Positions 1 through 6,630 of a stretch of 6,832 bases of DNA are shown one piece after another (the first letter of the stretch is position 1; every line of letters begins with the position of its first letter). Position numbers and translations under genes: made by a program. This stretch comes from Thermodesulfobacteriota bacterium. GTDB taxonomy: Bacteria > Desulfobacterota > QYQD01. Location of the stretch: assembly GCA_030017815.1 (NCBI GenBank), contig JASEGX010000131.1, forward strand, positions 1-6,832. The letters are read 5' to 3'. The notes below the pieces were generated by a model. That model saw nothing but the letters and a program-made list of their open reading frames with translations. It had not been told where the DNA came from and searched no databases.

Positions 1-2418
1 TTATTTTTGTTCCCTTAATCTTCCATTAAACCTGGATAATATATCATTTACTATGCGCTGGTGGATAGCATTTACTTCTTCATCCTCCAGTGTCTTCTCT
101 GAAGAACGGTAAATCACCCGCAAGGCCAGGCTCTTATATCCTCGCTCAATCTGCCTGCCCTGATAGACATCAAATATAAAAACATTTTCCATTAGATCTC
201 CACCCAGCTCATTAATCACGCGTAAAATCTGGCCGGCAGGAACGTCTTCGGAAACGATAATAGCCATATCCCGCATCACGGCAGGATAGCGGGGAAGCGG
301 CTTAAAGACCTTTGGGCCCTTATAGGCTTCGAGTAAATCGTCAAATGATAACTCAAACATAAATACCTTTTCTTTTACGTCAAATCCTTCACAGACAGAG
401 GGATCCATCTCACCCACGAAACCCAGCGTCTTTGGGCCAAGCACGATACGGGCAGACTCCTCTTTCCTGAGATAAGGGGCAGATTCCACCGCCTGGTCCA
501 GGCTATAACCGGAGATGCCCAGGGCTTGGAAAACGGCCTCCATCCCGCCTTTGATGTCAAAAAAATCGACTTCATCCCCGGTAAAATGCACTCCCTCCGG
601 ATAGCGCAGGCCGGTACACATACCGGTTAAATAGGTCTTTTCTACCGGCTGTCGGCTCTCCCCTTGGTCAATAAAAATCTTACCCACCTCAAAGAGACGC
701 AGATTGTTATTCCACTTATTAAGGTTGCTGCATACGGTGGAAAGGAGATTTGGGATAAGAGATGTCCTTAATACCGACTGTTCTTCGGTCAACGGATTTA
801 AAAGGTGCACGTGCCTATTTCGCTCGTCTGTCCCGGAAATCTTCAAGAGCTTAGTCGCTCGCTGATCCATAAAGCTATAGTTAATCACCTCGTAAAATCC
901 AAGACCGCTGAGGACTGAACGGCAGATCTTGGTCACGGCCTGACTCTTTATCCGGGGCGAGGTCGTCAAAGAAACAACAGGGAGTTTTACCGGTATTTTT
1001 TCGTAACCATCAAGGCGTGCTACTTCCTCTATGAAATCGACTTCCCGGCTGAGGTCACCGCGGAAAGACGGGGATGTCGCCAGAAGGGCGTCTTTCTCTG
1101 CTTCGCGTACTTTGATGCCGATACTCTCCAGTAACCGGCGTATCTCGCCTTTTTTCAGATCGCTCCCCAAAAGGCGGTTAACCTGACCTACACGTATGGG
1201 GATAGGTTTTCTTCGCTCCGGCCCGGAATAGACATCGATACGCCCTTTTAGAATTTTCCCCCCGCCCGCCTTTGCCATGAGAGAGACAGCGCGATCCAGG
1301 GCTGCCCCCACTCCCTCCATGTCTATTCCCCGTTCAAAGCGGTATGAAGATTCGGTGCTCAAATTTAGCCGGCGGCTGGTGCGGCGGACAGAAATAGGAT
1401 CAAAATAGGCGCTCTCAATAAAAACTGACCGGGTTTCCAGGGTTATTTCAGAATTTATACCCCCCATAATCCCGGCCAGGGCGACGTTTTTCTCCCCATC
1501 CGCAATCATTAGCATATTTTCGGAAAGAGTCCTTACCACCCCATCCAGGGTGGTGAAGGTCTCATTATTTCGGGCTTGATCGACTATAATACGTTTTCCG
1601 GCCAGGCGCTCCAGATCAAAGGCATGTAGGGGCTGGCCATATTCCATGAGCACGTAATTGGTAACATCGACTATGTTGTTGACCGGGCGGATACCTACCG
1701 CCAGGAGGCGCTTACGGAGCCAGAGAGGCGACCCGACGACCGTCACATCCTTTATGATCCGGCCGGCATAGCGGGGGCATAGATCAACGGCCCTGACCTC
1801 CACTGATATTACTTCGTGGATGTCTTCCTCTCTTTCTGAAATCTTAATTTTGGGATAACGAATTTTCTTATGTAAGATGGCCGCCGCCTCACGCGCAATT
1901 CCCAAAACGCTCAGGCAATCAGCGCGGTTAGGGGTCAGCCCTATTTCCAGCACATAGTCTTCCAGCTCCAGGGCCCGGGCCAGGGGAAGTCCGGATTCCA
2001 TGTCAGCGGGTAAGATATAGACGCCGCTCTTATCCTCACCCATACCAAGTTCGGCTGCCGAGCAAAGCATGCCCTCAGAATACTCGCCTTTTATACTGGT
2101 CCTGGAAATTCTTAATGGACCGGGCAGGACGGCCCCCTCTAAAGCCAGCGGGACCTTATTTCCAATGCAGATATTTTTCGCCCCGCAGACCACGCGGTAT
2201 GTATTTTTGCCGGACACAACCCGGCACAGAGAAAGGTTTTCAGCATGGGGATGCGGGAGAATATCTGTAATGTGGCCGACCACTACCTGACCCAGGCCTG
2301 CATCATAGTGCGTCAGGTTTTCCACCTCCAACCCGACCATGGTCAGGCGTTCGGCCAGGTCTTCCACGGGGATATCAATGTCCACAAATTCTTTAAGCCA
2401 GTTCAGCGTAACCCGCAT
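1..2418 (-). CDS. pheT: Phenylalanyl-tRNA synthetase beta subunit
   Basis: Large subunit (805 aa, usual length for bacteria) of the cytoplasmic alpha2-beta2 PheRS that charges tRNA-Phe. It begins with the typical MRVTLNWLKEFVD. Visible domains in order: EMAPII/OB-type tRNA-binding domain at about residues 40-148 (SEGMLCSAAELG near 114-125); B3/B4 editing domain at about 210-395, with His265 in QPLHAFD and Glu335 in IESAYFD, positions that correspond to known editing-pocket residues of the family; B5 domain at about 405-475; catalytic-like core at about 485-690; and the FDX-ACB anticodon-binding domain at about 708-802. The ATG lies 23 nt after the pheS stop, and only a weak AGG lies upstream, so translation may be coupled to pheS. 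The TAA stop is the first three bases of the window, so the gene is complete. No damage or missing domain seen. Confidence 0.97.
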   Translation of the reverse strand: MRVTLNWLKEFVDIDIPVEDLAERLTMVGLEVENLTHYDAGLGQVVVGHITDILPHPHAENLSLCRVVSGKNTYRVVCGAKNICIGNKVPLALEGAVLPGPLRISRTSIKGEYSEGMLCSAAELGMGEDKSGVYILPADMESGLPLARALELEDYVLEIGLTPNRADCLSVLGIAREAAAILHKKIRYPKIKISEREEDIHEVISVEVRAVDLCPRYAGRIIKDVTVVGSPLWLRKRLLAVGIRPVNNIVDVTNYVLMEYGQPLHAFDLERLAGKRIIVDQARNNETFTTLDGVVRTLSENMLMIADGEKNVALAGIMGGINSEITLETRSVFIESAYFDPISVRRTSRRLNLSTESSYRFERGIDMEGVGAALDRAVSLMAKAGGGKILKGRIDVYSGPERRKPIPIRVGQVNRLLGSDLKKGEIRRLLESIGIKVREAEKDALLATSPSFRGDLSREVDFIEEVARLDGYEKIPVKLPVVSLTTSPRIKSQAVTKICRSVLSGLGFYEVINYSFMDQRATKLLKISGTDERNRHVHLLNPLTEEQSVLRTSLIPNLLSTVCSNLNKWNNNLRLFEVGKIFIDQGESRQPVEKTYLTGMCTGLRYPEGVHFTGDEVDFFDIKGGMEAVFQALGISGYSLDQAVESAPYLRKEESARIVLGPKTLGFVGEMDPSVCEGFDVKEKVFMFELSFDDLLEAYKGPKVFKPLPRYPAVMRDMAIIVSEDVPAGQILRVINELGGDLMENVFIFDVYQGRQIERGYKSLALRVIYRSSEKTLEDEEVNAIHQRIVNDILSRFNGRLREQK

Positions 2419-2441
2419 AGTATTACAGCCTGATTTGAAGT

Positions 2442-3446
2442 CTAAAATTGTTTGAGAAAACGGAGATTATTCTCGTAGAAAAGACGGATATCGTCAATGC
2501 CGTACTTCAGCATGGCTATGCGCTCTATGCCCATGCCAAAGGCCAGGCCGGTAACTTCCTCAGGGTCGTAACCGACCATCCGAAAAACTTCGGGGTCAAC
2601 CATGCCGGCGCCCATAACCTCTAACCAGCCGGTTTGAGAACAAACCCGGCAACCTGAACCACGACAGATCACACAAAGGATATCTATCTCCGCACTGGGT
2701 TCGGTAAAAGGGAAAAAGCTGGGACGGAAGCGGAGGGAGGTCTGTTCATCAAAAATCTGATGGATAAATATGGTCAATATCCCCTTAAGATCGGCAAATG
2801 AGACACCTTTATCGACCATAAACCCTTCCACCTGATGGAACATAGGTGTATGGGTGATATCCGAGTCACAGCGATAAACCTTGCCCGGCGCAATAATCCG
2901 CACCGGCGGCCGCTGCCTTTCCATGGTACGCACCTGTATCGGAGAGGTATGGGTGCGCAGAAGGACGTTTTCAGAGATATAAAAAGTATCCTGCATGTCC
3001 CGCGCCGGGTGATCGCGCGGGATGTTCAAGGCCTCAAAATTATAATAATCAAGCTCCACATCCGGCCCTTCGGCCATAGCAAAACCCAGTCTCTCAAATA
3101 TATCGCATACCTCGCTGGTGATCTGGGTTATAGGATGGAGCTTGCCCGGGGGTATAAACCAGCCGGGTAACGTAATGTCTGTCTTTGGACCTGCCTGCCC
3201 ATCAGAGGAAACCCTTGCCTGCCAAGTATTAAGGACGGCCTCGATCTCCTTTTTGACGGCATTGGCCAACTGCCCGATACGCGGCCTGAGTTCTGCCGGC
3301 AGGCCGCCCATCTGTTTTAACAGCTCGGGCAGTATCCCTTTACGGCCCAGGTACTTAATTCGAAGCGCTTCCCACTCCTCCTGGCTTTTGACCTCCGGGA
3401 TGGCCTTAAGCACCTCGTCTCTTATTTTTTGCAGCCTTTCTTCCAT
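2442..3446 (-). CDS. pheS: Phenylalanyl-tRNA synthetase alpha subunit
   Basis: Catalytic subunit of PheRS (334 aa from the chosen start), a class II synthetase. Residues 1-75 form the helical, coiled-coil-like N-terminal arm. Motif 1 is around 102-125; substrate-site signatures RTHTSPIQ (165-171 region) and motif 2 (GKVYRCD through FHQVEGF, 188-209) follow. A four-cysteine cluster (Cys258, 261, 266, 269), common in bacterial PheS, precedes motif 3, GLAFGMGIER at 300-309. Ala302 matches the alanine that sets the size of the Phe pocket in E. coli PheS. The frame stays open to an ATG at 3521, but that longer form would overlap rplT by 29 nt, and its 25 extra residues come from the palindromic repeat at 3456-3493. 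MEERLQKIRDEV at 3446 is the normal family start. It has no clear Shine-Dalgarno, leaving the exact start slightly uncertain. Confidence 0.95.
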   Translation of the reverse strand: MEERLQKIRDEVLKAIPEVKSQEEWEALRIKYLGRKGILPELLKQMGGLPAELRPRIGQLANAVKKEIEAVLNTWQARVSSDGQAGPKTDITLPGWFIPPGKLHPITQITSEVCDIFERLGFAMAEGPDVELDYYNFEALNIPRDHPARDMQDTFYISENVLLRTHTSPIQVRTMERQRPPVRIIAPGKVYRCDSDITHTPMFHQVEGFMVDKGVSFADLKGILTIFIHQIFDEQTSLRFRPSFFPFTEPSAEIDILCVICRGSGCRVCSQTGWLEVMGAGMVDPEVFRMVGYDPEEVTGLAFGMGIERIAMLKYGIDDIRLFYENNLRFLKQF

Positions 3447-3455
3447 CAGATAAGG

Positions 3456-3493
3456 ATCAATCTCAGATTTGAAATTTGAAATCTGAGATTGAT
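3456..3493. repeat. AT-rich perfect palindrome between rplT and pheS
   Basis: Two 15-base arms (3456-3470 and 3479-3493) are perfect reverse complements around the 8-base centre GAAATTTG. In pheS mRNA this folds into a 15-bp hairpin. It begins at the last base of the rplT TAA stop and ends 9 nt before the pheS ATG. No T-run follows on the minus strand, so it does not look like an intrinsic terminator. Bases 3459-3477 match 4199-4217 in the infC-rpmI spacer at 17 of 19 positions in the same orientation, so this is one copy of a repeat family rather than a one-off operator. Confidence 0.8.
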
Positions 3494-3837
3494 TATTGCG
3501 CCGTCCTGGCAATTTTTGCAAAGCAGGCCGGATCGCTTATAGCCAGATCAGAAAGGATTTTACGATCCAATTCTATCCCCGTCTTCTTTAATCCACCCAT
3601 CAGCCTGCTGTAAGAGAGGCCGTTTAGCCTGGCCGCCGCATTGATACGTGCAATCCAGAGGGCTCTGAATTCCCGCTTCCGCACCCTGCGATCACGATAA
3701 GCATAGGTCATGGCGCGCTCGACCGCCTCTTTGGCCGTGCGGAAGATTTTGCTCCTTCGTCCCCAATATCCTTTGGCTAAAGCAAGAACCTTTTTTCTCC
3801 GCCTCCTGGCCTTAAAACCCCTTTTCGTTCTTGGCAT
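3493..3837 (-). CDS. rplT: 50S ribosomal protein L20 (bL20)
   Basis: 114-aa basic protein that binds 23S rRNA early in assembly of the large subunit. The N-terminus MPRTKRGFKARRRRKKVL is the long basic extension of the family. The hallmark core AYRDRRVRKREFRALWIARINAAARLNGLSYS occupies about residues 46-77 (given here only to identify the block: YRDRR, LWIARINAAAR and NGLSYS are its key parts), and DRKILSDLA closes the globular domain. Family length is usually 115-120, so the tail is only slightly short. An AAAGG-type ribosome site lies about 8 nt before the ATG. The gene is unusually far from rpmI (146 nt). In E. coli and Bacillus, L20 represses its own operon by binding mRNA; the structured upstream gap could serve that here, which is inference. 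Confidence 0.97.
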   Translation of the reverse strand: MPRTKRGFKARRRRKKVLALAKGYWGRRSKIFRTAKEAVERAMTYAYRDRRVRKREFRALWIARINAAARLNGLSYSRLMGGLKKTGIELDRKILSDLAISDPACFAKIARTAQ

Positions 3838-3983
3838 AACAACACCCTTTCTTTAAACTCGTTTTGTCAAATAATAATAAACACACAAATAAAGTGTGGC
3901 ATAGCCGCAGCCTCTAAGCTTATTGTCTATTGACCCCCTAAGATACCACTCTTCAGGTCAAATTTCCAGAACCCGTCCAGATA
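3838..3983 (-). promoter_or_regulatory. Long structured rpmI-rplT spacer, possible L20 leader
   Basis: A 146-nt non-coding gap where this operon usually has a few tens of bases. The sequence shows an imperfect hairpin at 3930-3961 (TTGACC with GGTCAA outside, AAGA with TCTT inside, 6-nt loop) and a 5-bp hairpin at 3882-3898 (CACAC with GTGTG). A third, stronger hairpin enters from the end of rpmI (3977-4018). There is an isolated TTGACA at about 3866-3871 but no matching -10, so no promoter is called. Feedback control by L20 is established for rpmI-rplT in other bacteria; assigning it to this spacer is inference from position and structure only. Confidence 0.35.
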
Positions 3984-4018
3984 TCAAAGATAAGGTATTA
4001 TCTTTCGGATATTCCTGG
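3977..4018 (-). other. Hairpin across the rpmI stop codon
   Basis: Three arm blocks pair in register: 3986-3993 with 3998-4005 (8 bp, loop GGTA), 3981-3985 with 4008-4012 (5 bp) and 3977-3980 with 4015-4018 (4 bp), separated by two 2-nt bulges on one side. That gives 17 bp, including the last rpmI codons and its TGA. No U tract follows in the transcript, so termination is unlikely. A role in mRNA processing or in coupling rpmI to rplT translation is possible but not shown. Confidence 0.5.
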
Positions 4019-4181
4019 CATTGGACTCATCGATTACGCTCGAGCCTCGCAAGCCTCTCTTTTGTTTGCGTGTCTTTTTGGTCAATATATGGCTGCCATA
4101 GGCCTTAAACCCTAAGATTTTGCCCGTACCGGTTACCTTAAAGCGCTTGGCAGCACCCCGATTGGTTTTAATCTTTGGCAT
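3984..4181 (-). CDS. rpmI: 50S ribosomal protein L35 (bL35)
   Basis: 65-aa, strongly basic large-subunit protein of standard family length. It starts with the diagnostic MPKIKTNRGAAKRFKVTGTG and contains SHILTKKTRKQKRGLR in the middle, ending in the common IPYL tail. An AAGGGGG ribosome site (4187-4193) sits 5 nt before the ATG, the clearest conventional ribosome site in the operon. It lies 51 nt after infC, with the second repeat copy in that spacer, and 146 nt before rplT. Its last codons and stop are part of a 17-bp hairpin. Identity is secure from sequence and from the infC-rpmI-rplT order. Confidence 0.97.
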   Translation of the reverse strand: MPKIKTNRGAAKRFKVTGTGKILGFKAYGSHILTKKTRKQKRGLRGSSVIDESNARNIRKIIPYL

Positions 4182-4198
4182 CTCTTCCCCCTTAATCT

Positions 4199-4225
4199 AA
4201 TCTCAAATCTGAAATTTCAAATTTC
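4199..4225. repeat. AT-rich repeat, second copy (infC-rpmI spacer)
   Basis: Bases 4199-4217 match 3459-3477 at 17 of 19 positions in the same orientation. The copy continues into a 7-base inverted pair (4211-4217 and 4219-4225, GAAATTT / AAATTTC, one base between). Unlike the copy at 3456-3493 it lacks the full palindromic second arm, so it looks like a diverged or half copy. It lies within a 51-nt spacer, just upstream of the rpmI ribosome site. Confidence 0.6.
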
Positions 4226-4232
4226 GAAGGCA

Positions 4233-4742
4233 CTACGCTTTGGGGGCAACTATCATCACCATGTCCCGGCCTTCCATCTTTGGTTCGTATTCGATCTTCC
4301 CGATATCCTCTATCTCGGTACGAATACGATTTAGTATATTTACGGCCTGGCCGGAAAAGGCGATCTCACGCCCCCGGAAACGAACGGATACCTTAACCTT
4401 ATCTTTATCTTCCAGAAACCGGCGAATGTGGCGCAACTTAAACTGGTAATCATGCTCATCGGTCTTGGGCCGGAACTTGACCTCTTTTACCTGTATAACC
4501 ACCTGCTTTTTCTTGGCCAACTGGGTTTTTTTGCTCTGCTCATACTTAAATTTGCCGTAGTCCATAATCCGGCAGACCGGCGGTTGAGCCGTGGGAGCTA
4601 TTTCCACCAGATCAAGCCCTTCTGCCTCCGCCGCCTTCAGAGCTTCCTCTAGGGGCGTAATTCCCAATTGCGTCGCGTCTGCACCGATTAACCGTACCTC
4701 TTTAGCACGTATCTGCCAATTAATTCTAACCCGTTTCTCTAT
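4233..4742 (-). CDS. infC: Translation initiation factor IF-3, probable AUA start
   Basis: IF3 binds the 30S subunit, prevents premature 50S joining and rejects non-canonical start codons. The N-terminal domain carries RINWQIRAKEVRLIG and the family signature GLDLVEIAPTAQPPVCRIMDYGKFKYEQ (key blocks VEIAPTA and PPVCRIMDYGK). A lysine-rich linker leads to the C-terminal domain with VKEVKFRP, DYQFKLRHIRRFLE, VRFRGREIAF and EGRDMVMIVAPK. From the AUA at 4740-4742 it has 169 codons, starting (M)EKRVRIN. No ATG lies near the N-terminus, and an in-frame TAA at 4758-4760 closes the frame. The only ordinary option, GTG at 4749-4751, lies inside the Shine-Dalgarno core and would give 172 aa. AUU, AUC and AUA starts are known for infC in other bacteria and underlie its self-regulation. 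Gene identity is certain; the start is a strong inference. Confidence 0.95.
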   Translation of the reverse strand: MEKRVRINWQIRAKEVRLIGADATQLGITPLEEALKAAEAEGLDLVEIAPTAQPPVCRIMDYGKFKYEQSKKTQLAKKKQVVIQVKEVKFRPKTDEHDYQFKLRHIRRFLEDKDKVKVSVRFRGREIAFSGQAVNILNRIRTEIEDIGKIEYEPKMEGRDMVMIVAPKA

Positions 4743-4748
4743 ACTATC

Positions 4749-4755
4749 CACCTCC
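4749..4755 (-). promoter_or_regulatory. infC Shine-Dalgarno that decides the start
   Basis: The minus strand reads GGAGGTG here, a full match to the anti-Shine-Dalgarno core. Its final GTG is the codon a gene finder would pick as the infC start, which leaves no spacing for that codon. Counting from the last G of GGAGG (4751), 8 nt separate it from the AUA at 4740-4742, an ideal distance. Confidence 0.8.
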
Positions 4756-4795
4756 CCTTATGATGCAAATAAAAGTTCTCAGCGATATATCTATG

Positions 4796-6580
4796 CTACT
4801 GATAATTTTTGCATTTATCCTGAATCATGGCCGCAAATTGATTTACCGGCATGGCCGAAAGATTTTCCCCGTTCCTGAGGCGAACCGTCACACTGTGCGA
4901 AGCGACCTCCTTGTCCCCGATAACAAGCATATATGGAATCTTCTGCATCTGCGCTTCCCTGATCTTAAAGCTCAGTTTTTCGTTGCGGAAATCTCCTTCC
5001 GCCCTGAGGCCGGTATCCATCAGCTCCGCCAGGACGCTACGGGCATAATCAATCTGTCTGTCCGTAACCGTCAGGAGTACAGCCTGCACCGGTGCCAGCC
5101 AGGCGGGAAAAGCGCCGCCGTAATGCTCTATCAAAACACCCATAAACCGCTCCAGGGCCCCGAGTATGACCCTGTGGAGCATCACCGGCCTATGCCTTTC
5201 ACCATCTGCCCCTACATAAACCAGGTCAAAGCGTTCCGGCAGGGTAAAGTCACACTGGATAGTGGCGCACTGCCAGCGCCGATCCAAGGCATCCTTAAGT
5301 TTTATGTCGATCTTGGGGCCATAAAAGGCGCCTTCGCCCTTATGGACGGTAAACGGAATATCCTTGGCGCGCAGGGCACCCGTAAGTGCTGAGGTGGCCC
5401 GTTCCCAGTCTTCATCGCTACCGATGGACTTTTCCGGCCTGGTGCTGATCTCTACCTCATAATCAAAACCGAAGATGCCCATGACATAGGTGACAAAATC
5501 TATTACGCCTTTTATCTCATCATGCAACTGCTCCGGCATACAAATAATATGTGCGTCATCTTGAGTAAACTGGCGAACCCTTAAAAGGCCGTGCAAAACG
5601 CCTGATTTCTCATGCCTGTGCACTGTGCCCAGTTCAAAGAATCGCAACGGCAGGTCCCGGTAGCTCCTTACCCTGGATTTGTAAATGAGCATGTGGGCCA
5701 GGCAGTTCATGGGCTTGATACCATACTGCTGACCGTCTATCTCCGTAAAATACATATTCTCGCGATAGTTATCAAAATGACCGGAACGTTTCCAGAGATC
5801 AAGTTTCAATATCTGCGGCCCTATCACTAACTGGTACCCGCGCTTCAGATGTTCTCGCTTTTCAAAGTCCTCGATAATAAATCGTAGCATGGCCCCGCGC
5901 GGATGATAAATTATTAGCCCTGCCCCGGCCTCATCGCTTACGCTGAATAGGTCCAGCTCCTTGCCTAAGCGGCGGTGGTCACGCCTCTTGGCCTCTTCAA
6001 GCTTCTCAAGATAATCATCGAGGACTTTACGATCAAAGAAGGCCGTCCCGTAGATGCGTTGCAGCATCTTATTGCGCTCATCGCCCCGCCAATAAGCGCC
6101 GGCCACGCCGGTCAACTTAAAGGCATTGACCAATCCGGCAGAGGCAATATGCGGTCCACGGCAGAGGTCAATAAAGCCCCCCTGCCGGTAAATAGAAACG
6201 ACCTCTTCGGGTATATCCCGAAGAAGCTCGACCTTATATGGTTCATCCAGCCGCGAAAACAATTCAATGGCGGCTTCCTTAACCAACTCTTCCCGCTGGA
6301 ATTGCCTGTTTTCAGCGATAATCTCCCGCATCCGCCCCTCAATGCGCTCCAGATCCGCGGGCGTGAAGGTCCCTTCATAATCAAAATCATAATAGAACCC
6401 GTGCTCTATAGCCGGGCCGATGGCTATCTTAACCGATGGGAATAAGTCTTTTACCGCCTCGGCCATGATATGCGCGGTGCTATGCCTCAAGATAGCCAGC
6501 TCCTCTCCCGTGGTCGTATCTCGAGGAATGGCCATCTCTCTGCCATCGGAGCTGGTTATTGAAATGAAATTTTCTCCCAT
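4796..6580 (-). CDS. thrS: Threonyl-tRNA synthetase lacking most of the TGS domain
   Basis: Class II synthetase that charges tRNA-Thr in the cytoplasm. It has 594 aa, against about 640 in E. coli. The editing domain is complete: His33 and His37 in RHSTAHIM, Cys140 and His144 in DLCRGPH. The catalytic core has the zinc ligands Cys293 (MNCLAH), His344 (DDAHIIC) and His469 (MLHRVILGALERF), and motif 2 Arg322 (VHRHEKSG). The C-terminal anticodon-binding domain starts near 494. What is missing is the N-terminal TGS (N1) domain. Residues 5-24 (ISITSSDGREMAIPRDTT) resemble only its first strands, then the editing domain follows at once. An in-frame TAA at 6602-6604 rules out a longer upstream start. 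The ATG has no clear ribosome site, only GAAAAG directly adjacent, so M16 at 6535 cannot be fully excluded. A strong hairpin lies 13 nt upstream. It heads the protein-coding operon. Confidence 0.97.
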   Translation of the reverse strand: MGENFISITSSDGREMAIPRDTTTGEELAILRHSTAHIMAEAVKDLFPSVKIAIGPAIEHGFYYDFDYEGTFTPADLERIEGRMREIIAENRQFQREELVKEAAIELFSRLDEPYKVELLRDIPEEVVSIYRQGGFIDLCRGPHIASAGLVNAFKLTGVAGAYWRGDERNKMLQRIYGTAFFDRKVLDDYLEKLEEAKRRDHRRLGKELDLFSVSDEAGAGLIIYHPRGAMLRFIIEDFEKREHLKRGYQLVIGPQILKLDLWKRSGHFDNYRENMYFTEIDGQQYGIKPMNCLAHMLIYKSRVRSYRDLPLRFFELGTVHRHEKSGVLHGLLRVRQFTQDDAHIICMPEQLHDEIKGVIDFVTYVMGIFGFDYEVEISTRPEKSIGSDEDWERATSALTGALRAKDIPFTVHKGEGAFYGPKIDIKLKDALDRRWQCATIQCDFTLPERFDLVYVGADGERHRPVMLHRVILGALERFMGVLIEHYGGAFPAWLAPVQAVLLTVTDRQIDYARSVLAELMDTGLRAEGDFRNEKLSFKIREAQMQKIPYMLVIGDKEVASHSVTVRLRNGENLSAMPVNQFAAMIQDKCKNYQ

Positions 6581-6590
6581 CTTTTCAGTT

Positions 6591-6630
6591 AAAAGGGCAT
6601 CTTACTGTCTGATGACAACAAAGATGCCCT
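6591..6630 (-). terminator. Strong hairpin with short U tail before thrS
   Basis: AGGGCATCTT (minus strand, from 6630) pairs perfectly with AAGATGCCCT (ending 6594). The interior holds a further 4-bp TGTC/GACA stem with the tetraloop ATCA. Allowing G-U pairs and one bulged C, it can fold as about 16 bp. The transcript continues with UUUU, then AACUG, and the thrS ATG is 13 nt away. The shape is that of a weak intrinsic terminator or attenuator. It could end the tRNA-Val transcript, attenuate thrS, or serve as a translational operator like the ThrRS-bound hairpins upstream of E. coli thrS. The sequence alone does not decide among these. The other strand has no T run. Confidence 0.6.

Noticed and set aside
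3456..3493. Intrinsic terminator between rplT and pheS
   Set aside because: The stem is AT-rich and no U run follows it on the minus strand (CCUUAUCUG follows).
3861..3872. Internal promoter at TTGACA before rplT
   Set aside because: No acceptable -10 box lies 16-18 nt downstream; the bases there are GA-rich and form the rplT ribosome site.
4760..5392. 210-codon open frame on the plus strand
   Set aside because: It lies almost wholly antisense to the conserved 3' part of thrS and its translation shows no family features; it is a by-product of thrS codon use.
5975..6445. 156-codon open frame on the plus strand
   Set aside because: Antisense to the thrS editing and catalytic regions, no ribosome site or recognisable domain.
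6563..6578. GGGAG followed 8 nt later by ATT inside the thrS 5' end, resembling the infC arrangement
   Set aside because: An ATG is available 15 nt upstream, and rare AUU starts are not expected for thrS; the spacing is most likely chance.
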